A DNA stretch of 64,000 nucleotides from JANLVI01 sp031363915. Lineage in GTDB: Bacteria; Vulcanimicrobiota; Vulcanimicrobiia; Vulcanimicrobiales; Vulcanimicrobiaceae. The DNA is taken from positions 62,001 through 126,000 of the forward strand of contig JANLVI010000010.1 in assembly GCA_031363915.1 (NCBI GenBank), in the 5' to 3' direction. Each line of letters starts with the position of its first letter. The first letter of the stretch is position 1. The notes beneath the pieces are model-generated. The model was given only the letters and a program-made list of their open reading frames with translations, was not told the origin of the DNA and searched no databases. Positions 1-7,003 of the stretch are shown here, piece by piece. The position numbers and the translations under genes were made by a program.

Positions 1-497
1 GCTCCGCTCACAACATAGTTCGGATAGTCGTGCTTGATCGGATTTACCCATCCGATTGCGACTTGGTTCGACATGATCTGCATCGTGCGAGAGATCTTTT
101 TCGTCGCGGTATCGTAGGCGAAGTTTTGGACGTTGTGACAGTAGGTGCACTGCACTCCAAGCGAGGACGAGTAATAGTTCATCTGGTTCAAAAGCGTGGC
201 ATACGTGTACTTTTTGAGTACCTGTACGTTATAGAGCTTGCCTGGAACGTAGTTCCTCGGCACGTTCGCATTCTGCGTCGAGAAGTCCATGGGCACGGTT
301 TGGTCGACCGGGCCGTAGCCTTTTTCCCACTCCGCAGGATTGCGATCGAAGTGCCCAACGCCGAGCGGACTATTGTTCCCGGTGATCGGTTTATCGGGGC
401 CTGCGGCGCGCGCGGTGTCTAGCAGCGGTTGTGCGATGCCGGCGAGAGCTAGCGTACAGACGATGACGAGCGGGCCGAGCAGACGTTTCATATTCAT
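1..497 (-). CDS. pufC: Photosynthetic reaction-centre cytochrome c subunit PufC (3' end outside window)
   Basis: Tetrahaem cytochromes of this family sit on the periplasmic face of the type-II reaction centre and re-reduce the special pair. The frame reads from an ATG at 497 to the left edge without a stop, giving about 165 residues. It starts with a basic, hydrophobic export signal ending near an ARA site, with no clear lipobox. The first haem site is visible as CTYCH, followed by a Met-containing helix (MQIM) of the kind that supplies the sixth haem ligand. The other haem sites would lie beyond the edge. A GGGA-type ribosome site precedes the ATG. It follows pufM by 10 bases, the usual LMC order. 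The truncation comes from the window edge, not from mutation. Confidence 0.93.
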   Translation of the reverse strand, partial: MNMKRLLGPLVIVCTLALAGIAQPLLDTARAAGPDKPITGNNSPLGVGHFDRNPAEWEKGYGPVDQTVPMDFSTQNANVPRNYVPGKLYNVQVLKKYTYATLLNQMNYYSSSLGVQCTYCHNVQNFAYDTATKKISRTMQIMSNQVAIGWVNPIKHDYPNYVVSG

Positions 498-507
498 GCT
501 GTTATCC

Positions 508-1512
508 CTAAGGCCGCGGCATGCCCGTGATGACGTTGACATCCATCGGCACCGGGCGCTGGTTGACATAGCTGCGCGTCATATCGCCGTACTGTGCGAC
601 GGTGCCGTGATCGACACCCCAGACGTACCAGTCATTGACGAACGTGCCGGTCGTGATGATGCCGATCGCCGAGCTGACGACCACACCAACCGAGAACCAC
701 CAGATCCAATCGTGAATCGTTTTCGGGTTGGCGTTGAAGCCCATGACCCAGCGCCAGAAGAGCATCGATTTATGCGAACCCGAATGCATGTCTTTGATCT
801 CGGCGACTTCGTGGTGGCTGCCCTCAGCGGACGTTGCAAGGATGGTCGCGCCGTGCATGCCCCAGAGCATCGTCGAACCGAACAGGAAGAAGATCGCGAG
901 CTGGTGCCAGGGGTTGTAGTACAAGTTGCCCCAGAGCACGCTGAAGTTCTGCGCCCAGTCGAGGTCGCCGTTGAAGCCCATTGCCGGCGCTTCGGACCAC
1001 GTTCCCATGAGCAGCGGGCGGAAGACCCAAATCGTCGCGGTAAGCAAAATCGCTGAAAGCCAAGCAAAAAACAAATACGGGCGCCATTGATAGCGCATGA
1101 GGCGTTCGTAGCATCGCCCGGCCCAGCACAGGACCGATCCGGCGAAGAGAGCGGTATTGATCTGCCAGAATCCACCACCAACCAAGCTCTTCGCCGGACC
1201 GAGACCCTCCGGGGGCAACAGTTGGATATTGAAGAGGTGGCCCAGGTACGAGCCGACATCACCATTGACGAGGGTCAAGCCTCCGAGGATCTGCACCCCG
1301 ACGCCGGCGAGAAAGAGCATCACCGAGAGGACGCCCCACGTTCCAAGCCACAGTGTTCCGAGCTGCGTGTCGACGCCGAACCGTTTTAAGAACGGGACAC
1401 GGAACGGTTCGCCGATGCGGACGCCGAGAATATCGGCGTCATCCAGCGGGCTTGGAGTGGGATAGTTCACCGGCGGCATCTCGACCACCGGACGGTTGAT
1501 GACGGTTGCCAT
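508..1512 (-). CDS. pufM: Photosynthetic reaction-centre M subunit
   Basis: Membrane subunit that binds bacteriochlorophyll, bacteriopheophytin, the first quinone and non-haem iron. I chose ATG 1512 (334 residues), preceded by GGAGAG, instead of a longer frame running back into pufL. Five hydrophobic helices are visible. The expected ligands are present: His203 (NPWH), His220 (MHGA), Glu235 and His267 (TIHDW), one number higher than in Rhodobacter sphaeroides. By eye alignment, the residue equivalent to Tyr M210 is Phe211 (FLFGS), and the residue equivalent to M197 is Tyr. Both lie by the special pair. Trp252 of the quinone site is kept in FWRW. It sits between pufL (13-base gap) and pufC. 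Confidence 0.97.
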   Translation of the reverse strand: MATVINRPVVEMPPVNYPTPSPLDDADILGVRIGEPFRVPFLKRFGVDTQLGTLWLGTWGVLSVMLFLAGVGVQILGGLTLVNGDVGSYLGHLFNIQLLPPEGLGPAKSLVGGGFWQINTALFAGSVLCWAGRCYERLMRYQWRPYLFFAWLSAILLTATIWVFRPLLMGTWSEAPAMGFNGDLDWAQNFSVLWGNLYYNPWHQLAIFFLFGSTMLWGMHGATILATSAEGSHHEVAEIKDMHSGSHKSMLFWRWVMGFNANPKTIHDWIWWFSVGVVVSSAIGIITTGTFVNDWYVWGVDHGTVAQYGDMTRSYVNQRPVPMDVNVITGMPRP

Positions 1513-1525
1513 TTCGCGCGCTCTC

Positions 1526-2353
1526 CTAGTGCAGCCAGAACGCCGGGAGGTGCTGGAACTGCCAGAACTCGACCCAGTCATAGAAGATCGTACCGGAGGT
1601 CAGGATGCACAGGTCCGAGACGACGAGCGTAAAGATCGCAAGCCAGAATCCGAGCCAGTGAATGCCGTACTCGCCGATCGAGTATCCGATATAGTCGCGC
1701 CAGAAGTTGTCGACGTTCGCTTCTTCTTGCACCGGATTTTTCGAGGTGTTGTACGTGCCCAGGATCGCGCTGCCGTGCATCGCGAGCACCATGGCCGTCA
1801 AGAAGAACCCGGTGACGCCGAGCGCGTGGAACGGATTGAGATAAAAGTTTTGGTAGCGGAATCCCGTGTTGCTCACCCAGGTCAAGTGGCCGGTGAACGA
1901 GAGATCGAATCCCTCACACCAGCAACCCATCCATAAGGGACGGATGATCTGCAGCACGACCCACGCGGAGACCGCAAAGCCGAACATGAGTGGGACGTGA
2001 TAGCCCATCTCGAGTTTGCGGCAGATGTCGATTTCGCGCAGCAGCCAAGAGACAAAGGCTCCGGTCGCGCAAATGACCACGACTCCCCACGCGCCGCCAT
2101 CGAGGAACGGGGCGAAACCGAGGCCGTAGGTGCGAAGCGGTGCGTGCACGTTTGCACGCCAGAGATCCCAGTCGCCGTACTGGCCGACGGCGGTGAAGAG
2201 CACCGCGACGCCGATGAGTGTGAAGAGCATCGAGACGACGCCCCACAGGCCGACATAGTAGCGCCCGGCCCACCAATCAAATGGATCGGTGCCTAGAAGG
2301 TGCCGAAAGAGCGTGTTTCCGGGTTTACGGTAGACGGCTTCGAACTCAAGCAT
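1526..2353 (-). CDS. pufL: Photosynthetic reaction-centre L subunit
   Basis: Partner of PufM in the type-II reaction centre; 275 residues, the usual size. Five membrane helices are visible. Pigment and iron ligands are seen as His156 (TGHL), His176 (NPFH), His193 (AMHG) and His232 (GIHW). Glu107 (LLREI) matches the residue hydrogen-bonding the active bacteriopheophytin. By eye alignment to R. sphaeroides, His L168 is replaced by Tyr171, and in the secondary quinone pocket Glu L212 is Val214 while Asp L213 is kept as Asp215. The start ATG follows a 96-base gap after pufA that holds a stem-loop. L and M are separate genes, not fused. Confidence 0.97.
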   Translation of the reverse strand: MLEFEAVYRKPGNTLFRHLLGTDPFDWWAGRYYVGLWGVVSMLFTLIGVAVLFTAVGQYGDWDLWRANVHAPLRTYGLGFAPFLDGGAWGVVVICATGAFVSWLLREIDICRKLEMGYHVPLMFGFAVSAWVVLQIIRPLWMGCWCEGFDLSFTGHLTWVSNTGFRYQNFYLNPFHALGVTGFFLTAMVLAMHGSAILGTYNTSKNPVQEEANVDNFWRDYIGYSIGEYGIHWLGFWLAIFTLVVSDLCILTSGTIFYDWVEFWQFQHLPAFWLH

Positions 2354-2372
2354 CTGGATTCTCCATGCGGTT

Positions 2373-2409
2373 CGTCCGGGCGGTCGTCATCTCGACGATC
2401 GCACGGACG
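2373..2409 (-). promoter_or_regulatory. Intercistronic stem-loop between pufA and pufL
   Basis: On the minus strand the gap holds nested inverted repeats: outer arms CGTCCG/CGGACG and inner arms TCGTC/GACGA around a GAGAT loop. In purple bacteria, hairpins at this site stabilise the pufBA transcript, so antenna proteins are made in excess over reaction centres. The same role here is inferred from position and structure. No U-run follows, so it is not a plain terminator. Confidence 0.5.
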
Positions 2410-2449
2410 CATCCGCCACGCTCAGACCACGGAGGGAGGGAAACTGGAG

Positions 2450-2635
2450 CTACTTAGCACCCGGAGCCGGGTTGACTTGCATCGCTCCTGCGGTCGTGGT
2501 TCCATTTTGCGGGAAAATCCAGTTGTACTTCGGTGACGAGAGTACTATGAAGTGGATTAAAAAGGCGACAACGACACCGGCGAGCACGTAGGCTCCCAGG
2601 GTTGCGCGGAAGTTATACGGTCGACGTGCGATCAT
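2450..2635 (-). CDS. pufA: Light-harvesting 1 alpha polypeptide
   Basis: Small antenna polypeptide of 61 residues that binds bacteriochlorophyll and carotenoid in the ring around the reaction centre. One membrane helix runs from about residue 13 to 33. It contains the AxxxH signature (AFLIH) whose His ligates bacteriochlorophyll, after a basic N-terminus (IARRP). The C-terminal tail is Pro/Thr/Gly-rich and longer than the shortest alpha chains. A GGGAGGA site precedes the ATG. It lies 15 bases after pufB, matching the puf order B-A-L-M-C. Confidence 0.93.
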   Translation of the reverse strand: MIARRPYNFRATLGAYVLAGVVVAFLIHFIVLSSPKYNWIFPQNGTTTAGAMQVNPAPGAK

Positions 2636-2650
2636 ATGCTTATCCTCCCG

Positions 2651-2833
2651 CTACCACGGACGCCAGGCCCACACAAAAATGTGAGCGACGACTGCGACAA
2701 CGAAAAATACCCAGCTGCCATACACCGTGAACCGGTGCGCGGTCCAGTCAGCGTTGTTGAAAAAATCGCGGTAGACTTCCGGAACTTGATCGTTCCCGAC
2801 TTCATAAACCGCGCTCGGATCCATCGTAGCCAC
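2651..2833 (-). CDS. pufB: Light-harvesting 1 beta polypeptide
   Basis: Antenna beta chain of 60 residues, first gene of the puf operon. An acidic N-terminus leads into one membrane helix (about residues 37-57). The bacteriochlorophyll ligand lies in AVVAH, and the chain ends in WAWRPW, the classic beta signature. The GTG at 2833 is preferred over the ATG three codons later because AAGGAGGGG lies at ideal spacing upstream of it. No earlier gene on this strand is close, so the operon promoter should lie in 2834-3059. Confidence 0.95.
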   Translation of the reverse strand: MATMDPSAVYEVGNDQVPEVYRDFFNNADWTAHRFTVYGSWVFFVVAVVAHIFVWAWRPW

Positions 2834-2943
2834 GAGAACCCCTCCTTAAGACGTGCGTGTCGGCCGGCCCGATGGGGCGCGGCTCTTCCCCAAGGTTAGC
2901 AGTCCAAGATAAGTCGATGGTGTAGCCACTGCTACTGTTCCGA

Positions 2944-2965
2944 CATCAAGTTTATTGCATCAAGT
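2944..2965. promoter_or_regulatory. Direct repeat upstream of the puf operon
   Basis: Two identical octamers, CATCAAGT at 2944 and 2958, are spaced 14 bases apart about 110 bases before pufB. They could be a regulator site, or hold a -35-like element (TTGATG on the minus strand). The -10 region is not convincing. The function is inferred from position only. Confidence 0.25.
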
Positions 2966-3059
2966 GAAAACGTCGAGGCGACGAGTTCTGCGACCCTAGC
3001 CGACGCTGACCCAAATCGTGAACGGCGGTCACCGAACTCGATATTTGCCGAGGTACGTG

Positions 3060-3515
3060 ATGGCGACCGTTCAGCGAATCGATCCGACGCCGAGCGGAAA
3101 CGGTCAGGGCGGATTCATCACCGGAGCCGTGGTGCTCGGGGCGGTCGCCCTGCAGTTCGTTCCGGGTCTCGACATCGCCGTGGACGCTGCAGCGGCCGCG
3201 ACAGGTGGGGGTGCCGCCCTCGAGGGCGCCGCAGCCGCCGCCGGCGGAACGTTAGCCCGCGCGGCCGGGACGACGGCGTCGACGTCCGCTATACCGCTTG
3301 CGAAGAAAATCGGCGCCCTCTTCTTCATGCACGGCAAGAGTCTCGCGCGCGAAGTTGCGATCGGCACGGTCGCCGATGCGATCATCCATCCGCCCGGCCA
3401 TGAAAAGCACGAAGGCGATGCGACCGCGCAAGCGATCGCCGCCCGCTCGAGCGGCGACGTGAAGTCCGCCCACATCAAAGACTCCACCGGCGACGTCACG
3501 ATCGTATGCAAATAG
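3060..3515 (+). CDS. Unknown Ala/Gly-rich protein
   Basis: I do not recognise this 151-residue protein. The ATG at 3060 is used because GAGGT stands just upstream; a longer in-frame start at 3018 has no ribosome site. Residues about 15-70 are hydrophobic and rich in Ala and Gly, like a glycine-zipper or membrane-associated segment. The rest is charged, with HPPGHEKHEGD in the middle. Codon third positions are strongly GC, as in real genes here. It is divergent from the puf operon, and its 3' end overlaps the next broken frame by ten bases. A photosynthesis link is suggested only by location. Confidence 0.55.
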   Translation: MATVQRIDPTPSGNGQGGFITGAVVLGAVALQFVPGLDIAVDAAAAATGGGAALEGAAAAAGGTLARAAGTTASTSAIPLAKKIGALFFMHGKSLAREVAIGTVADAIIHPPGHEKHEGDATAQAIAARSSGDVKSAHIKDSTGDVTIVCK

Positions 3516-4032
3516 CCGAGGTGCGCAACGCGCTGACGCGCACGCAGATTTTCGCCCTCATCCTGGTCACGGTCGAAGACTTGCGCGATCCAACCCGATC
3601 GGCACCCGCCCGAATCGCGGTCTTTGCGATCACGCTTTTCCTCGCAAGCGTCCTGTACGACTCAAGCGAGCTATCGCAGCAGGGGACGACGCTCAAGCGC
3701 ATGCTGACATGCGGTCTGATCGCGCTTGCGTTCTGGACCGGCGGCGACCGCAACCCAACTACATGGAGCGCGATTGGGCTCGCTAGTCTTCGTGATGCTC
3801 ACCGCAATCGGAGCGGCCGCACTGTCTGGTAAGCGGAACCACGGGAAATCTGCAACAAGTCAACTTGACGCGTGATGGGCAAGGCGCGATCGCGATCGAT
3901 CATCGTCTTGCGCTCACATCGTCGAGGCGACCGAGTGATTTCGGCAAGCTCGTCTTTTCAGGATGCCTGCTCCTTACGGAGTCTTTCGACCCGCGGTGCG
4001 CAGAATCATCACAACGCGAGTTGTCCGAATAA
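3506..4032 (+). pseudogene. Frame-broken small membrane protein remnant
   Basis: Three collinear coding-like stretches lie in three frames. The first runs 3506-3832 with a hydrophobic segment (residues 38-50). The second frame, about 3776-3875, has a membrane-like stretch (LVFVMLTAIGAAAL). The third, about 3827-4032, ends in an acidic tail before TAA. Each continues where the former becomes unlikely, which suggests two frameshifts in one former gene. I do not recognise the family. Alternatively, only the first frame (108 residues) is made. A further forward frame at 3872-4141 looks like noise. Confidence 0.35.
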
Positions 4033-4157
4033 CGGGGGCCACGTCTATCAGCTGAAACTATCGAGTGTACAGCACGGTGAGCGGTACACGATTTCGAAAA
4101 ATTTTGCTGCCATGCGCTTTTGCAATTTGACGCTTCGCTGACCGTTTCGCTGGACGA

Positions 4158-5054
4158 TTAGTCGCGAGAGAATGCGACCGTCATCGCGGCGAGCATCTTC
4201 GAGCGGAACGGAACGTACGCGCGTTTGGAATACACGTCGTAGTTGTTTGCTTCGATCGCGTTGAGAATGCGGCGGTACAGCGTGAGGGCGAGCTTCACGG
4301 TGTAGCGGCTCTCCGGCGCGAGCATCGCAATGCCGGGTTCGGCCTCGAGATACATTTGACGCGTGCGTTCGATCTGGAATTTCATCAGCTCGATGAACGG
4401 CTCGTCGATGACGCTCTCGAAGATACTCGATTCGCTGAAGCCGAAGCGGTGCAGATCTTCGAGGGGAAGGTAGATGCGGCCCATGCGTGCGTCTTCGCCG
4501 ACGTCACGCAGGATGTTGGTCATCTGCATCGCGCGGCCGAGCGCGACGCCGTGTTCGAGCGCTTCTTCTTGCAGATAACCGAGAACCGGCGAGGTCAAGA
4601 GTCCCACGGTCGAGGCGACGAGATAGCAGTATTCGCGCAGTTCTTCGTTGGTCGCGTAGCGCGATATCGTGATATCTTTACGGGCGCCGCGCAGGAGCGC
4701 GAGCGCCGGCTGGATCGGAATCGAGAAACGCTGCGCCGCATCGGCGAATGCCGTGTAGATCGGGTCGCGCGTATCGCCGTTATAACTTGCGAGCAGCTGC
4801 GCTTCCCAGGAATCGATTGCCGCGAGGCGTTCGGCTGCGGGGGTCATGCGGTCGACGATGTCGTCGCTCGTGCGGCAGAACGCATACACCGCCCAAATCG
4901 CGCGCCGTTTTTCCGGCGCGAGAAAGAGCGAGCTTAAATAGAAAGTCTTCGAATGGGTCTTTGCGATGTCGCGGCAAATGCGGTAGCAATCGTCGAGTTC
5001 GGTCGTCTCGACGATTTCGATGGGCTCACGGACGTCGAGGCTAAGCTCGCGCAC
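4158..5054 (-). CDS. crtB: Phytoene synthase
   Basis: Condenses two geranylgeranyl diphosphates to phytoene, the first committed carotenoid step. The start is GTG 5054 (298 residues), with GGAG seven bases upstream, inside the 3' end of the desaturase gene. Longer frames only read that gene out of phase. The first Asp-rich motif is DDIVD and the second is DVGED within the RAMQMTNILRD region. AVYAFCRTSDDIVD is typical of CrtB. The 14-base overlap with the desaturase implies translational coupling. A squalene-synthase-like HpnC/D role is less likely beside puf genes and this desaturase. Confidence 0.92.
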   Translation of the reverse strand: MRELSLDVREPIEIVETTELDDCYRICRDIAKTHSKTFYLSSLFLAPEKRRAIWAVYAFCRTSDDIVDRMTPAAERLAAIDSWEAQLLASYNGDTRDPIYTAFADAAQRFSIPIQPALALLRGARKDITISRYATNEELREYCYLVASTVGLLTSPVLGYLQEEALEHGVALGRAMQMTNILRDVGEDARMGRIYLPLEDLHRFGFSESSIFESVIDEPFIELMKFQIERTRQMYLEAEPGIAMLAPESRYTVKLALTLYRRILNAIEANNYDVYSKRAYVPFRSKMLAAMTVAFSRD

Positions 5055-6413
5055 CAGCGTACTCCAAGACGCCGTCAGCGGCGTGGCGTGCGCTGCGCAT
5101 GGCGCCCTCGATACTCGCCGGGAAGCGGTGGTTGGTGTAGCAGCCTGCCAGGAACAGGTTTTGCACGGGCGTGCGCGCTCCGGGACGCAGTTTTTCTGCG
5201 CCGGGGCTGGCACGATACACGCTCTTTGGCACGCGCACGAGCTTCGCTTTGACAAACGACTCGCGTGCGAGCGGGTAGAACTTCTGCATGTCGGTGAGGA
5301 TTCGCTCGACGATGGTGGAGTCATCCAACTTCATCAAATCGTCTGCCGGTGCGACGCAAATTTCGATGAAGGACTTACCCGGCCACTCATATCCGGGCGA
5401 GGCCTGGCCGAGATCGGCATGGACCGGCAAGAGCGTGCCGCAACCAAAGATCAGGTTCGAGTATCGCGAGATCGGCTTATCGAACCACATGTGCGCGTTG
5501 ATAACGGGCGATGAGGTCAGCTTGCCGACGCCGTGCACGAGCGGATCGCGCAGCATTTCGCCGGGCAAGAGCTTTGCGGCATTGTGCACGGGCGTTGCGA
5601 TGATGACGCTATCGGCAGTATACGTGCGCCCGTCGCTCGTACGCGCACCGGCACAGCGGTCGCCCTCGAAGACCAGCTCCGCAATCGGCACCGAGGTCTC
5701 GATCGTCACGCCGCGCTTGCGCAGATACTCGGCGATCGGCTCGATGAGGCGTTCGCTCGGAGGTCCGTCGAGAAACCCCGAGCGGCTCGCATCTTTTGAG
5801 GAGGCAAAGTACGCCATCACGCGTAGCATGGCTTCCGCCGAGATATCGTCGATGTGCGTGAAATTAAGCGCGAGCGACATCGGCGCGAAGAACGTGCGCA
5901 ACATGTGCTCGGACATCCCGCGTCTGCGGTGCCAGGTCGGGTAATTGATGTCGTCTTGGCGTTCGGCGTACTTATGATCGCCGACGAGCACGGGCAAGGT
6001 GCCTTTCGCGAAGAGCAACTTCTCCATCGTATTGAACACGTATTTCGCGTTCAGCACCGCGCCGATGCCATTGAACGGCGAGGGAGCGTCGGTGAAGTGG
6101 AACTCTTCGAAAATCGGACCGCCTTCCCAGCGGTCGCTCCAACCGGGCGGCATCGCGTAGGTCAGCGTATGGGGTTGCCACAGCACGTGGTGCGAGATGC
6201 CGACGTCGCGCAAGAGCGCGTGCACCGTATCGTAGCCGCCGAAGAACGAATGAAGCCCCGTCTCGAGGATGTCGCCGTCGCGATCCCTCCACGATGAGAG
6301 CTTGCCGCCGAGAATGTTCCGTTTCTCAACGACCGTGACGCTGCGGCCGCCTTCAACCAGATATTTCGCTGCAGCAAGACCCGCAGGTCCTCCGCCGATG
6401 ATGAGGGTCTCAT
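5041..6413 (-). CDS. crtP: 15-cis-phytoene desaturase, CrtP/PDS type; start unresolved
   Basis: FAD enzyme that introduces double bases into phytoene. The N-terminus shows the dinucleotide motif TLIIGGGPAGLAAAKYL, then GGKLSSW and ETGLHSFFGGY. Later come ALNF, FLDGPPSERL and an FLAGCYTNHRFPASIEGA tail. These features match the plant/cyanobacterial PDS branch better than bacterial CrtI, judged from memory of the families. The coding frame is open through codon 6411-6409 and on upstream, but has no ATG, GTG or TTG before GTG 6225, which would delete the FAD motif. The only well-placed ATG (6413, after GGGG) is one base out of frame. Either a CTG start is used, or an indel sits at the start. It overlaps crtB by 14 bases. 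Confidence 0.85.
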
Positions 6414-6457
6414 CGTGAGACCCCGTGTTCTTGAGGGGCAGAGTTGCTGCGAGCAGA

Positions 6458-6907
6458 CTAGAGACCTCGAAGAGCGACGAGTGTTGGAACGTCCTGGGCG
6501 ATCAGTCCGGCGTGCAGCAAGTGATTGAAGATCACGTATAGGCCACGGGTGACGGGCGGAACCTCAGCAACGAGCCGGTCGCCTTCGATCCGAGCACCGG
6601 AGACTCCGGGTTCGTGATTGATTGCGGCTAACAAATGTGAGACGTCCGAAGGCGCTCCCGGTATCCCGAGACTGCGAACCGGGACCGAGGCCGTGATCGA
6701 GCGCGGAAGAGCGAACTTTGCACCCAACCGCCGCATCAGCGCGGTTATGTTCCCGGGGAACTGATGGTCGAGTCGTAGCTGGTTTGTCGCCCGATCGGCG
6801 ATGATGTTCTTCGAACCGGCCGCCGAGTTCGCGGCCTCCCAAGCATGGAACTCTGCGCCCGTGCCGGAGAGGTTGAGCGGGATTGTCAGCGTTGCGAATG
6901 CGCCCAT
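6458..6907 (-). CDS. Unknown protein with two HMA-like repeats lacking CxxC
   Basis: First gene of the carotenoid operon, 149 residues from ATG 6907; a longer frame to 6949 lacks a better ribosome site. Both halves show a beta-alpha-beta-beta-alpha-beta pattern like heavy-metal-associated domains. Residues about 4-62 form one, and about 75-135 form the other, with the typical loop EPGVSGARIEGDRLVAEV. Neither has the metal-binding CxxC, so simple copper chaperone activity is unlikely. The stop lies about 45 bases before the desaturase. It is divergent from the apbC gene across 96 bases. The fold call is by eye. Confidence 0.55.
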   Translation of the reverse strand: MGAFATLTIPLNLSGTGAEFHAWEAANSAAGSKNIIADRATNQLRLDHQFPGNITALMRRLGAKFALPRSITASVPVRSLGIPGAPSDVSHLLAAINHEPGVSGARIEGDRLVAEVPPVTRGLYVIFNHLLHAGLIAQDVPTLVALRGL

Positions 6908-7003
6908 CTGCGTTCTTTCTTGTAAGGAGGCGGAGGGTGGATGGCCCACCCCGCCGACCTCATCCTAGTGTAGTCGTCCCCGAAAGGTTGTAGCCGCCGC
7001 TTC

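Noticed and set aside
340..1056. Long plus-strand frames opposite pufM and pufL
   Set aside because: They mirror the codon pattern of the minus-strand genes, as usual in GC-rich DNA, and have no domain features.
3872..4141. 89-codon forward frame between puf and crt genes
   Set aside because: Composition is Arg/Ser/His-rich like random sequence, and another frame in the same stretch looks more protein-like.
4158..6413. Reading the two crt genes as hopanoid genes (HpnD/HpnE)
   Set aside because: The synthase has CrtB-type motifs and the FAD protein shows PDS-specific blocks; the puf cluster is next door and no other hpn gene is seen.
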